From NCBI RefSeq assembly GCF_000721075.1, contig NZ_JOEQ01000014.1, positions 99,891 to 163,890 on the forward strand: DNA of 64,000 bases, written 5' to 3'. The notes beneath the pieces are model-generated. The model was not told the origin of the DNA and ran no database searches. It saw only the letters and a program-made list of their open reading frames with translations. The DNA comes from Streptosporangium amethystogenes. GTDB taxonomy: Bacteria; Actinomycetota; Actinomycetes; Streptosporangiales; Streptosporangiaceae. This document shows, piece by piece, positions 1-7,636 of this stretch. Position numbers and translations under genes: made by a program. Within the stretch, counting starts at the first letter, position 1; the number at the start of each line of letters is the position of its first letter.

Positions 1-1166
1 CCCCACGACAGCGCGTAGAACAGCACGAAGACGTTCGCGGCGACCAGCGCGATCGCGCCCTGCGCCGCGGGCAGCCTGACGGCGCCACCGCTCCGGAATC
101 CCGCGGCGAACGCCCACGCGGCGGTCGCGAGCGCCACCGCCATGCCCGCCGAGCCGATCAGCAACAGCGGCCTGCGGCCGATCCTGTCGACCAGCGCGAT
201 GGCGATGAACGTGCCGACGATGTTGATGATCGAGGTGGAGAAGCTGATCAGCAGCGAGTCGCTCTGGTTGATGCCGACCGACTGCCACAGCGACGCCGAG
301 TAGTAGAAGATGACGTTGATACCGACGAACTGCTGGAAGACGGAGAGCAGGACGCCGATCCAGACGATCGGCAGCAGCCCGAGCCGGGGACCACGCAGGT
401 CGCGCAGGCGGGGCCGGCGCTCGCCGCGCAGCAGGACTTCGATCTCCGCGATCCGGGTGTCCAGGTCGCCCTCCTCGCCCTCGACCTCCGCGAGCACCTC
501 ACGCGCCGCGGCCAACTTTCCGACCGCGATGAGGAAGCGCGGCGACTCGGGAATGATCGTCGCGAAGAGCAGGTAGAGCAGGGCGGGGAGCACACAGGCG
601 CCGAGCATCCACTGCCATGCCTCCAACCCGAGCAGCCTGTTGTTGACATTGCCCCCGGCCCGTTCCGCGATCACGTAGTTGACCAGCTGGGAGACGGCGA
701 TGCCCAGCACGATGGCGAGCTGCTGGAAGGAGCCCAGGCGCCCCCGGTAGGCGGGCGGCGCGACCTCCGCGATGTAGGCGGGGCCGGTCACCGAGGCCAT
801 GCCGATGCCGACTCCGGCGAGCACCCGCCAGAAGCCCAGGTCCCAGATCGCCAGCGGCAGGGCCTGGCCGACGGAACTTATCGCGAACAGGCTCGCGGCC
901 ACCTGCATCGTCCTGGTCCGCCCCCAGCGGTCGGCCAGCCCTCCGGCGATCCACGCCCCCACCGCCGAACCCAGCAGCGCGACCGCCACGACGAGACCGA
1001 TCTGGACCGGGCCGACCTCGAAGTACCGCCGGATTCCGGTCACGGCCCCGTTGATGACGGCGCTGTCGTACCCGAAGAGGAAACCGCCCACCGCCGCCGC
1101 CGCCGCGACGAAGACAACGTGCCCGATGTTCTCACCGGAGCCCCCCGAGGGGATGGTGCCGGTCAT
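1..1166 (-). CDS. Sugar-porter family MFS transporter (3' end cut by window edge)
   Basis: Proton-coupled or facilitative sugar/polyol uptake protein of the inner membrane. About 388 codons are visible, reading leftward off the window, so the last transmembrane segments are missing. The N-terminus has the sugar-porter motif FLFGYDSAVINGAV, the first cytoplasmic loop has GGLADRWGRTR, the central loop has PESPRFL, and the second half has the matching DRIGRRPLL motif; these are classic marks of the XylE/GLUT-type subfamily. The ATG at 1164-1166 starts the conserved part. Substrate cannot be read from sequence; members of this family carry glucose, xylose or myo-inositol, so a link to the inositol genes at the other end of the window is possible but unsupported. 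Confidence 0.88.
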   Translation of the reverse strand, partial: MTGTIPSGGSGENIGHVVFVAAAAAVGGFLFGYDSAVINGAVTGIRRYFEVGPVQIGLVVAVALLGSAVGAWIAGGLADRWGRTRTMQVAASLFAISSVGQALPLAIWDLGFWRVLAGVGIGMASVTGPAYIAEVAPPAYRGRLGSFQQLAIVLGIAVSQLVNYVIAERAGGNVNNRLLGLEAWQWMLGACVLPALLYLLFATIIPESPRFLIAVGKLAAAREVLAEVEGEEGDLDTRIAEIEVLLRGERRPRLRDLRGPRLGLLPIVWIGVLLSVFQQFVGINVIFYYSASLWQSVGINQSDSLLISFSTSIINIVGTFIAIALVDRIGRRPLLLIGSAGMAVALATAAWAFAAGFRSGGAVRLPAAQGAIALVAANVFVLFYALSW

Positions 1167-1369
1167 GAGGGTCCCTTCACCCAACCGGGCAGCACGGCGT
1201 CCCACGGTGCCCGGCCGCCAGGTCTTCGAAGCCTAGGGATCGGGACGGAGACACCGGTCGCCGCGACCCGGAGAATGCCCTCCTTCTTCATCCGGCTTTG
1301 TCAAAAAATCACACGTGCCGGAGCGGCGAGAACCGTCTCGCGCTCGCACGGGGCACTCGCGGCGCGCCG

Positions 1370-1388
1370 GCGCCCCTCCTCGGGGCGC
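1370..1388 (-). terminator. Hairpin downstream of the LLM oxidoreductase
   Basis: GCGCCCC (1370-1376) pairs with GGGGCGC (1382-1388) around a 5-nt loop, 10 nt beyond the stop of the leftward gene. There is no U-tract, as is usual in high-GC actinomycetes. Confidence 0.5.
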
Positions 1389-1398
1389 GGCGCCCGGC

Positions 1399-2331
1399 CT
1401 ACATGTGAGGCAGGACCTCCTCGGCGATGAGGTTCAGGTGGTCGAGGTCGGCCAGGTCGAGCACCTGCAGGTAGATCCGCTCGACGCCCAGTTCGGCGAA
1501 ACGGCCGATCTTCTCGGTCACCTCGGCGGGGGTACCCACCAGACCCGTCGCGCGCAGTACACCGAGGTCCTGCTCGATGACCCCGGCCCGCCGCGCGATC
1601 TCCGCGTCGCCGGAGCCGACACAGACGGTCTGCGCGACCGAGAGCACGACCCGCTCCCTGCCCTCCGCCTCACAGGCCCTGCCGACCCGGTCAAAGGCCT
1701 TCGCGGTGTCGTCCAGGGTACGAAACGGCACGTTGTACTCGTCGGCGAACCTGGCGACCAGGCGCGGGGTGCGTTTGGCGCCGACGCCGCCGATGATGAT
1801 CGGCGGTCTGGGACTCTGCGCGGGCTTGGGCAACGCAGGCGAGTCCGCCAACCGGTAGTGGGCGCCTTCAAAGGAGAACGTCTCGCCCGCCGGTGTGGTC
1901 CAGAGTCCGATCAGGATCTCCAGCTGCTCCTCGAAGCGACCGAACCGCTCGCCGACCGGTGGGAACGGGATGCCGTACGCGACATGCTCGGCGTCGAACC
2001 AGCCGGTGCCCAGGCCCAGCTCGACCCGGCCACCGCTCATCTGGTCGACCTGGGCCACGCTGATCGCCAGCGGTCCCGGCAGCCGGAAGGTGGCCGGGGT
2101 GACCAGGGTGCCCAGGCGAATCGTGGAGGTGTCCCTGGCCAGGCCCGCCAGGGTCGTCCAGGCATCGGTGGAGCCGACGCCGGGGTCGCCCGCCCCGATC
2201 CGCATGTAGTGGTCGGAGCGGAAGAAGGCGTCGAACCCCAGCCGCTCCGCGGCCAGCGCGACCATCAGCAGCTCGTCGTAGGTGGCACCCTGCTGCGGTT
2301 CTGTGAAGATCCTCAACTTCATGACGACCAT
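1399..2331 (-). CDS. LLM-class (luciferase-like) F420-dependent oxidoreductase
   Basis: TIM-barrel flavin/F420 oxidoreductase of 310 residues, a typical length. Visible marks are the N-terminal MKLRIFTEPQQGATYDEL strand-helix, the SDHY motif, the RLGTLVTP and GRVELGLGTGW segments of the barrel, and PRPPIIIGG near the middle, all characteristic of the bacterial-luciferase-like superfamily in actinomycetes. The substrate is unknown. The true start may be the ATG three codons in (MKLRIF). It is transcribed leftward and stands alone, head to head with the upstream-facing GH18-like gene. Confidence 0.88.
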   Translation of the reverse strand: MVVMKLRIFTEPQQGATYDELLMVALAAERLGFDAFFRSDHYMRIGAGDPGVGSTDAWTTLAGLARDTSTIRLGTLVTPATFRLPGPLAISVAQVDQMSGGRVELGLGTGWFDAEHVAYGIPFPPVGERFGRFEEQLEILIGLWTTPAGETFSFEGAHYRLADSPALPKPAQSPRPPIIIGGVGAKRTPRLVARFADEYNVPFRTLDDTAKAFDRVGRACEAEGRERVVLSVAQTVCVGSGDAEIARRAGVIEQDLGVLRATGLVGTPAEVTEKIGRFAELGVERIYLQVLDLADLDHLNLIAEEVLPHM

Positions 2332-2470
2332 TATCCGGGCACTCCGGACGGCATCCGCAGAAAGCCCACGCCGCGGCCGGAACGCTTGCTAACGTTCTGC
2401 CCTTCGACGCAACGGGTAGTCGATCCGACACTAAAAGTGATCACCCCTGTCGTTGAGGAAGGGGGATCAC

Positions 2471-3535
2471 ATGCCCGTGGCGACCGACCGTACCGACACT
2501 CGCCGGACCCGCGAACCCGGCACCCCGCCCCGGCCCCTCGTGGTGCTCGCCTCCATCGCGCTCGCCGCGGGAACCGGTGGCGCGATCTGGCTGCTGCCCC
2601 CCAGGGCGCAGGGCGAGTGGGCCGCCGCCGGCAGGCGTGCCGTGGCGGGCGCGCCGCCCTCGGGGACCGCCTCCCGGCCTGCGTCCGAGCAGGTGCCCAC
2701 ACCGGCCGTCGTCCGCCCGTCGGGCTTCGTGGCGTTCGTGGACGCGGTCCACGACCCGCGCTTCAACCTCTCCAGGGCGATCAGGAAGAGCCGTGTGCGC
2801 TGGTTCACGCTCGGCCACCTCACCGCCGGGCGCGGCGACTGCGTCCCCAGGTGGGGCGGGCTCCAGGGGCGGAGACGCAATCCGGTCGCCAACCGGCTCG
2901 GCCCCCTGCGCGCCGCCGGCGGGGACGCGGGCCTCGCCTTCGGTGGACCCGCCGGACGCGAACTCGCCACCGCCTGCGCGGACCTCGGCCGGCTCACCGC
3001 CGCCTACCGCCGGGCGATCGGTGCCTTCGACGCCAGGTACATCGACTTCGAGGTCCACGCCCCGGCCGGTGACGCCGCCGTACGGCGGCGCGCCAGGGCG
3101 ATCGCGACCCTGCAGCGGCAGGCCGCCCGCGAGGGCCGCCCCCTCACGGTCAGCTTCACCCTCCCGGTCACCGGAACCGGCCTGGCCCTCGGCGACCAGG
3201 AGTTGCTCCGGGTCACCCGGGCGGAAGGCGTCGAGATCGCCACCGTCAACCTGCTCGCCCCTGTTGGCACCTCCCCCGGTTCCGGAGGCCGCCTGCACCC
3301 GATCGCCTCCGCCGTCCGCGCCGCACACCCGCAGATAGCCCGCTCCCTGGGGGAGAGCGCCGCCTGGAACCGGATCGCCCTGACACCCGTGCTGGCCAGG
3401 TCCGGCGATCTCACCCGGCTCGACGCCCGCAGACTCGCCGCCTTCACCAACCGCAACAACCTGGCATGGCTCTCCACCAGGGGCGCGGCCCTCGCCCCCG
3501 GAATCACCCGGTTCCTCACCGGCGCGGCACGCTAG
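2471..3535 (+). CDS. Exported GH18-chitinase-like protein, catalytic residue apparently lost
   Basis: 354 residues. The ATG at 2471 is preceded by a strong ribosome site (AGGAAGGGGG), so I prefer it over the in-frame TTG at 2453. An N-terminal hydrophobic segment (VVLASIALAAGTGGAIWLLPP) suggests export or membrane anchoring. The rest looks by eye like the ChiD-type GH18 barrel: WFTLGHLTAGRGDCVPRWGG, then YIDFEVHA where chitinases have DFDIE, then LTVSFTLPVTGTGL and IATVNLLAP. At the catalytic position the glutamate seems replaced (DFEVH), and the later Met-Asp-Tyr segment is absent. It may therefore be a non-catalytic carbohydrate-binding or structural relative. Family assignment is from pattern recognition only. 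Confidence 0.6.
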   Translation: MPVATDRTDTRRTREPGTPPRPLVVLASIALAAGTGGAIWLLPPRAQGEWAAAGRRAVAGAPPSGTASRPASEQVPTPAVVRPSGFVAFVDAVHDPRFNLSRAIRKSRVRWFTLGHLTAGRGDCVPRWGGLQGRRRNPVANRLGPLRAAGGDAGLAFGGPAGRELATACADLGRLTAAYRRAIGAFDARYIDFEVHAPAGDAAVRRRARAIATLQRQAAREGRPLTVSFTLPVTGTGLALGDQELLRVTRAEGVEIATVNLLAPVGTSPGSGGRLHPIASAVRAAHPQIARSLGESAAWNRIALTPVLARSGDLTRLDARRLAAFTNRNNLAWLSTRGAALAPGITRFLTGAAR

Positions 3536-3551
3536 ACAATCACTCCCCTCT

Positions 3552-3588
3552 GGGGTTATCTATGGGGTATAATCCTTATGTAACCCCC
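3552..3588 (+). promoter_or_regulatory. -10 box within flanking GGGGTTA repeats (operator-like)
   Basis: A perfect TATAAT (3568-3573) lies in front of the Clp-N gene. It is flanked by GGGGTTAT (3552-3559), a near copy GGGGTATAA (3564-3572) 12 bp later on the same strand, and the inverted copy TAACCCCC (3581-3588). No clear -35 box is seen. The arrangement would suit a dimeric ribbon-helix-helix repressor binding over the -10. Confidence 0.55.
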
Positions 3589-3601
3589 AAGGGGAGATGT
3601 G

Positions 3602-4369
3602 ATGCCGAAGATCAACGTCTATCTGCCGGACGAACTGGCCGAGGCGGTCAAGAAAGCCGGCGTGCCGGTCTCCGCCGTGTGCCAGCGGGCACTGGAGCAG
3701 GCCGTACGGCGGGTCACCTCCATCCGTGAGACGGCGCTCAGTGCCCCCGACCTCGACGACCTCGCGGCGCGCTTCCCTCACTTCACCCCGCGGGCCAGGT
3801 CCGTGATCAAGCTGTCGGTGGAGCAGGCTCGGGCCCTGGGAGCGGTCGAGGTCGGCACCGAGCATCTGCTGGGCGGCATGCTCGCCGAGGGGAGCAACCT
3901 AGCGCTCCAGGTCCTGGGCGCCCTGGAGATCGACCCCGAAGAGGTGCGGCGCCGGCTGGACCGGCCGAGCCTCGATGCCCCGGCCGCGGCCGGCGGCGAT
4001 GCCGAACTCACCTTCGGAGCGCCCGCGGCGGCGGCCCTGGAGATGACCGTCACCGAGGCCACCTCACTCGGTCACAACTACATCGGCTGCGAACACCTGC
4101 TTCTCGGGCTGATCGCCGAACCGGAGGGAGTGGCCGGGCATGTCCTGCGGGAACTGGGCGCCGAACACCGGCTGACCCGCCGCGCGGTCTCGGCGGCCCT
4201 CGCCGGTTATGTCCATCTGCGCGCGCAGACCCAGGCCACCTCCGTCGCCCCGGCCCAGCCCGCCGACGCGGCGAGCGCACTGTCTGCGGCCGTACGCGAG
4301 GAGCTCCGTCCCGTCCTGCGCAGGCTCGACCGACTGGAGGAACACCTCGGCCTCGCGGACGGGGCGTAG
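3602..4369 (+). CDS. Stand-alone Clp-N (ClpC N-domain-like) protein with N-terminal RHH-like segment
   Basis: 255 residues with no AAA+ module. Residues 1-40 (MPKINVYLPDELAEAVKKAG and the following helix VSAVCQRALEQAVRRV) look like a ribbon-helix-helix DNA-binding unit. Two Clp-N repeats follow: about 60-125 (FTPRARSVIKLSVEQA, VGTEHLLGGML) and 135-205 (LEMTVTEATSLGHNYIGCEH, LLLGLIAEPEGVAGHVL). The C-terminal 40 residues form a charged helix (AVREELRPVLRRLDRLEEHL). Clp-N repeats bind adaptors or arginine-phosphorylated clients in ClpC; a free copy joined to a DNA-binding unit suggests a regulator tied to proteolysis. A GTG at 3599 directly precedes the chosen ATG. The gene sits 3 bp before a small membrane-protein gene. 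Confidence 0.85.
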   Translation: MPKINVYLPDELAEAVKKAGVPVSAVCQRALEQAVRRVTSIRETALSAPDLDDLAARFPHFTPRARSVIKLSVEQARALGAVEVGTEHLLGGMLAEGSNLALQVLGALEIDPEEVRRRLDRPSLDAPAAAGGDAELTFGAPAAAALEMTVTEATSLGHNYIGCEHLLLGLIAEPEGVAGHVLRELGAEHRLTRRAVSAALAGYVHLRAQTQATSVAPAQPADAASALSAAVREELRPVLRRLDRLEEHLGLADGA

Positions 4370-4372
4370 CCG

Positions 4373-4576
4373 GTGAGCGCGACCGTGCACGCGGTCGCGG
4401 CTGTGATCGCGCGCCTGGCCGTGGGCGTACTGGTCGGCGTGCTCGTGGGCACGGGCTCGGGTGTGATCACGGGTGTGGTCTCCGGCCTGGTCGCCGGCGG
4501 AGCGGCGGGAACGATCATGCGCGCCGCGTCCGCGGAAGGCGGCACGCGCGGCGGTTCCCCGTTCCTCACTCCCTGA
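4373..4576 (+). CDS. Small glycine-rich membrane protein
   Basis: 67 residues starting with GTG, 3 bp after the Clp-N stop, so very likely co-transcribed and translationally coupled. It is almost wholly hydrophobic, with closely spaced glycines (VGVLVGVLVGTGSGVITG, then VVSGLVAGGAAGTIM) that resemble glycine-zipper helix pairs. There is no signal-peptidase site; two transmembrane helices are likely. Function unknown; position suggests a partner of the Clp-N protein. Confidence 0.55.
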   Translation: MSATVHAVAAVIARLAVGVLVGVLVGTGSGVITGVVSGLVAGGAAGTIMRAASAEGGTRGGSPFLTP

Positions 4577-4613
4577 GGACCGGCGCCGTACCGTGCGGAG
4601 CCTGCGTACCCGA

Positions 4614-4754
4614 ATGGCCAAGCGATCTCACATAGTGATCAACGCCAGGTCGTACCGGGGCAATGGCAGCGGTTGGCAGCGGTATGAGAAGCATGCCTGC
4701 GTCGCCCTGGAGACGTTGAACCGGCACACGGCGTGGCTGCGCGCCAAGGCCTGA
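4614..4754 (+). CDS. Possible small basic protein
   Basis: A 46-codon frame beginning MAKRSHIVINARSYRGNG and ending HTAWLRAKA. The composition (basic, aromatic, with plausible codon use) is protein-like, but no good ribosome-binding site precedes the ATG and I recognise no family. It follows the small membrane protein by 37 bp. Confidence 0.3.
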   Translation: MAKRSHIVINARSYRGNGSGWQRYEKHACVALETLNRHTAWLRAKA

Positions 4755-4813
4755 GTACGCGGCGTGCCCTGCCACACTGGTGGCTGGGGTTCGCCCATCA
4801 CACCTGTTGAAGC

Positions 4814-5107
4814 TCAGGCGATGTACACCTCGTAGTAGAAGCCCGCCGGATAGGGGCCACCCCCGCGGAACCAGTGGCAGGAGACGAGCCCGGTGTACTG
4901 ACCGTTCTGAGCAGCGTCCTCGTAGGCGAGGTCGCAGGCGGCCAGGGTCTGGTAGGGACCCTGCAGGTACCAGTCCCGTGTCGGCCAGCCCACGGCGGCC
5001 ACGGCCTCGCCGGTCTGGGTGGCGGCGAAGGCGGGTGCGGCACTGGCCAGGACACCGGCGCCCAGCGCCACGGCGAGTACAGCGGAATGTAATCGGCGGA
5101 TCTTCAT
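4814..5107 (-). CDS. Small secreted protein, unknown family
   Basis: 97 residues from the ATG at 5107, which has a GAGGGG ribosome site; a longer in-frame extension upstream looks non-coding. Residues 1-28 (MKIRRLHSAVLAVALGAG, then VLASAAPAFA) are a clear Sec signal peptide with an AFA cleavage site. The mature part is about 69 residues, aromatic-rich, with two cysteines (TLAACDLAYEDA and GLVSCHWFRG) likely forming a disulfide, and ends YYEVYIA. It resembles the many short exported proteins of mycelial actinomycetes; no function is implied. Confidence 0.75.
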   Translation of the reverse strand: MKIRRLHSAVLAVALGAGVLASAAPAFAATQTGEAVAAVGWPTRDWYLQGPYQTLAACDLAYEDAAQNGQYTGLVSCHWFRGGGPYPAGFYYEVYIA

Positions 5108-5244
5108 TGTGGGTGACCCCTCACATCCGGGAAGGAGAACACCTTCAGATGAGCACCGGCTACCGGGCTTGAGGAGATACCGGTTCTCCATATTTCGGTC
5201 GGATGGTGCGTTTGTCGAGGCTATTTCGCCTGGCCTGAACGCGT

Positions 5245-5288
5245 GAGCGCCCCGCTCGTCCTCCTCGCGGAGGGCAGCCGGGGCGCTC
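5245..5288. terminator. 10-bp hairpin terminator
   Basis: GAGCGCCCCG (5245-5254) pairs perfectly with CGGGGCGCTC (5279-5288), followed on the + strand by TTTC. It lies between two leftward small secreted-protein genes. Besides this hairpin and the 30-residue frame at 5317, I see nothing in 5108-5551. Confidence 0.6.
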
Positions 5289-5316
5289 TTTCATGGGTCC
5301 TCAGCCGGGCTGATGA

Positions 5317-5409
5317 TCACGTTGAGCCGGCCCGGGCAGGCGCGATGCCGGCCCACCCAACCGTCGACCCCAAGATGATCACATCCAGGATCATGAGACG
5401 TGCACGCAC
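5317..5409 (-). CDS. Possible 30-residue signal-peptide-like ORF (remnant or microprotein)
   Basis: GTG start at 5409 with an excellent ribosome site (GGAGGAGG, 4 nt spacer). The product reads as a bare signal peptide: basic start (VRARLMI), hydrophobic core (LDVIILGSTVGWAG), then IAPARA and a three-residue tail. It could be the surviving start of a truncated secreted-protein gene, or a true microprotein. The hairpin at 5245-5288 lies just downstream. Confidence 0.35.
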   Translation of the reverse strand: MRARLMILDVIILGSTVGWAGIAPARAGST

Positions 5410-5551
5410 ATGTCCTCCTCCGTGTCCGTGCTTGGTAGCGAGCATGCTCAGTTGGACTTTTTTCCGCAATGCCTTTCAGCCCCGCCAAAAGGTGCGGCAC
5501 CCGGGTGCGCCTCTCCGGGCCAGGCGGGACGCTTCATGCGTTCGAAAGCCG

Positions 5552-6005
5552 CTACAGATGACCTTCAGCCTTGAGCCAGGCTCCCCACTCGGCGATGACC
5601 TCGCCGGTCCGGTCGACGGCGTCGTACTTCTGACCGCCCGAGGTGATGTACCACTGGTGCGCTGTGCCAACGCCGATCATGACGTTGGCGCTCTGATTGG
5701 TGAAACGAGTCGTCTTGGCGATCTCAAGGTCAGGTGTTCGACGCCGTCGCAGAGGTCCGTACAGAGAGCCAACGCGCTTGTGTTCCTGGCATGGACCTCC
5801 AGTGCCCTTTTGGCGACGTCGGAGAATCCAAGAGCAGGGTCGTTCTTCACCCAGTCCTTGAGGTGATAGGCGTCCCGAAAGAAGTGGAACAGGATGTCGA
5901 GGCCGCCTTCGACCTCATGGAACTGGGGCCCGTGGCCGAGGAGAGCTCGCGGCGGCTGCGGAACATACGTTCGTACTGGTCGTGCCGGCCTTCGTAAAAC
6001 GTCAT
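5552..6005 (-). pseudogene. Frame-disrupted conserved protein of unknown function
   Basis: Three consecutive reading frames join into one protein-like sequence. Frame 1 starts at the ATG at 6005, with a GAGAGGAAA ribosome site (MTFYEGRHDQYERMFRSRREL). Frame 2 continues from about 5942 (GHGPQFHEVEGGLDILFHFF, then DAYHLKDWVKNDP and DLCDGVEHL). Frame 3 runs from about 5731 (LEIAKTTRFTNQSANVMIG, then HQWYITSGGQKYDAVDRTGE) to a TAG at 5552. Each switch is repaired by adding one base. The reconstructed product has about 150 residues and reads like a natural soluble protein, but I do not know the family. Either a pseudogene or single-base sequence errors. Confidence 0.7.
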
Positions 6006-6221
6006 CGGTTTCCTCTCGGTCGGGTGTGACCGGCCGGCCTCATCCTCGCGGGGCCGAATCTCAGGAGCCACTGTGCGTATCGGACATATCGCAGGTCACA
6101 CCGGTTGCCCTCCATAACGGACCGGCATCCTGTCCAGTCAGACGGCAGCGGCTCTCATTGATTCGCAACCGACTTCCAAGAGCAGCCGAAGATCCTTTCG
6201 TGTGGCCTACCACGCAAGGAG

Positions 6222-6510
6222 ATGACTGTAGGAACAAGAAACGCAAGGCCGTAATGGTCATGGCCGTGTTCTTCTCGATTGGCGCCGCGATCCTGATCAG
6301 CGCCGGTCCCGCCATGGCCATGCCGCCGAACTGCGACCTCTTTACGTGCGAGGAGCAGACCGGCGGCGGTGGCGGTGCACCGCAGCCGCCGACACCCCCG
6401 GTGGCGGGAGCCCCGATGGTGGCGGGACAGGCGGCGGCAGGGGATACCCCGAGGGGCCGCCCCCCTGGGATATCTGCGATGTGGACCGCAACGCCCCAGG
6501 GTGTCGCTGA
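6222..6510 (+). pseudogene. Frame-disrupted small secreted Gly/Pro-rich protein
   Basis: AAGGAG precedes the ATG at 6222, but that frame closes after ten codons. One base later in frame, NKKRKAVMVMAVFFSIGAAI leads into a signal peptide ending AGPAMA, then MPPNCDLFTCEEQTGGGGG. Around 6385 the sensible frame switches again to ADTPGGGSPDGGGTGGG and PWDICDVDRNAPGC before TGA at 6508. Both breaks look like single missing bases. The product would be an exported peptide with a glycine-rich centre and four cysteines in two pairs. Function unknown. Confidence 0.55.
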
Positions 6511-6699
6511 ACCCGCGACGCCGCGGCTTGCCCACAGACGCCTCGCCTGCCGGGTGTGTCACGAACACTGTCCGACCGCGACGCGGGCCGCCCACCAGGT
6601 GTCGTACCACTCCCCACTGTGATCCGCCCGGCACGAGGGTTGATCTTGTGGCCTTGGGCGATCTTCGCTTCCTGCTCCTTCGCCCAGTTCTGGAGCACC
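6511..6699 (-). other. Probable coding remnant, frame broken
   Basis: On the - strand the segment QNWAKEQEAKIAQGHK (about 6693-6645) continues after a one-base frame change into DQPSCRADHSGEWYDTWW and AARVAVGQCS with a stop near 6571. It is plainly protein-like but has no start of its own, and directly follows the stop of the secreted protein at 6700. It may be that protein's displaced C-terminus or a separate decayed gene. Confidence 0.35.
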
Positions 6700-7140
6700 T
6701 CAGTTCGCGAGGTCCTCGTCCCTAATGGTCTCGACCCGGCAGTGCGAGAGCACGTTCCGCTTCGGTTGGTAGACACAGACCTTGAGGTCGATCCTCTTGA
6801 CCTGGCCCTTGGTCTCGAAAAGGTAGCCCTTGTAACCGGAGGAGGCGCAGGACCAGCGCACCGGCGACCAGGATGGCCCGCCCTTCTGGTAGTGGAACCT
6901 GGCGCGGACCCAGGCGCAGTGACCGGAGTGGCGGTCTCGGTCGTAGATCCTGCCGTACGCGGTGAAGTGGCTCTGGTTGAAGCCGGTGACCCACAGCTGC
7001 GCCTTGGCGTACCCGGAATGCCCGGAGCCAGATCTGACCGTCCCCAGATAGAAGTCGCCCTGGGCCGTCGCGCTCGCCGCGGCGGGCAGTCCCAGCACGA
7101 GCGCGGTGGCCAGCAGCGCTCCACGGACGATCCTGCGCAT
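6700..7140 (-). CDS. Secreted protein, unknown family
   Basis: 146 residues. Residues 1-25 (MRRIVRGALLATALVLGLPA, then ASA) form a Sec signal peptide. The mature part is basic and aromatic (DFYLGTVRSGSGHSGYAKAQ, HFTAYGRIYDRDRHSGHCAW, PVRWSCASSGYKGYLFETKG) with four cysteines spaced for two disulfides. The repeated beta-strand-like pattern suggests a small beta-sandwich. It may be C-terminally shortened, because protein-like sequence continues downstream in another frame. No function recognised. Confidence 0.65.
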   Translation of the reverse strand: MRRIVRGALLATALVLGLPAAASATAQGDFYLGTVRSGSGHSGYAKAQLWVTGFNQSHFTAYGRIYDRDRHSGHCAWVRARFHYQKGGPSWSPVRWSCASSGYKGYLFETKGQVKRIDLKVCVYQPKRNVLSHCRVETIRDEDLAN

Positions 7141-7325
7141 CGTCTCTCCTCTTTCCTGTGCTTCCCGGCCGAGGTTCTTCTCGGCTCAGGTGATCAGTCA
7201 CCAGTGATAGTCGAGACGACTTGGAACCCTCTTGCGAGTCACTGCCCGCGGCATGTGATCGAATCGCTACCTGCGATGCATGCGTCGCCGTACGCTGACC
7301 GCAGCCCCTCCCCTGGGAACACGGA

Positions 7326-7353
7326 AGCCCCGCCGCTCTTCGGCGCCGGGGCT
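7326..7353 (-). terminator. Hairpin downstream of the frame-broken gene at 7374
   Basis: AGCCCCG (7326-7332) pairs with CGGGGCT (7347-7353), with a further CCG/CGG pairing inside. It lies 20 nt past the stop of the leftward remnant. Confidence 0.5.
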
Positions 7354-7373
7354 CTCACCTGTCGGAGGTGGGG

Positions 7374-7636
7374 TCAGGATCGGACGAAGTTCCACATGCC
7401 GTCGGCCTGGACCGTCAACAGCATCGTGCCGTCAGGAAGAAGAACCTCTCTTCCTTCCAGCTCCCGATCTCGTTGACGAGCCCCTCGGTGCCGTTCTCGG
7501 CATAGGAGTCGACGATGAAGTTCCAGCTCCCCGAATGGCGTGCCTGGACGGTCGTCAGTCCGGAGCCTGGCGGTTCCAGCTTGAGCACCTCATCGCCGCG
7601 GCCCGACACGTTGGACCCGGCCCAAGGGCGAGCCAT
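7374..7636 (-). pseudogene. Frame-disrupted secreted-type beta protein fragment
   Basis: Protein-like sequence starts near 7620 (GDEVLKLEPPGSGLTTVQAR, SGSWNFIVDSYAENGTEGLV, NEIGSWKE) and, after one missing base near 7440, continues in another frame (VLLPDGTMLLTVQADGMWNF) to TGA at 7374. Two similar repeats, each ending in a W-N-F signature, suggest an internally duplicated beta-sandwich. No signal peptide is present, and the start region overlaps the start of the divergent GntR gene, so the N-terminus is probably lost. Confidence 0.6.

Noticed and set aside
5960..5975. SOS (LexA) box GAACATACGTTC
   Set aside because: It matches GAAC-N4-GTTC but lies within coding sequence of the frame-broken gene, not near a promoter; a chance match is likelier.
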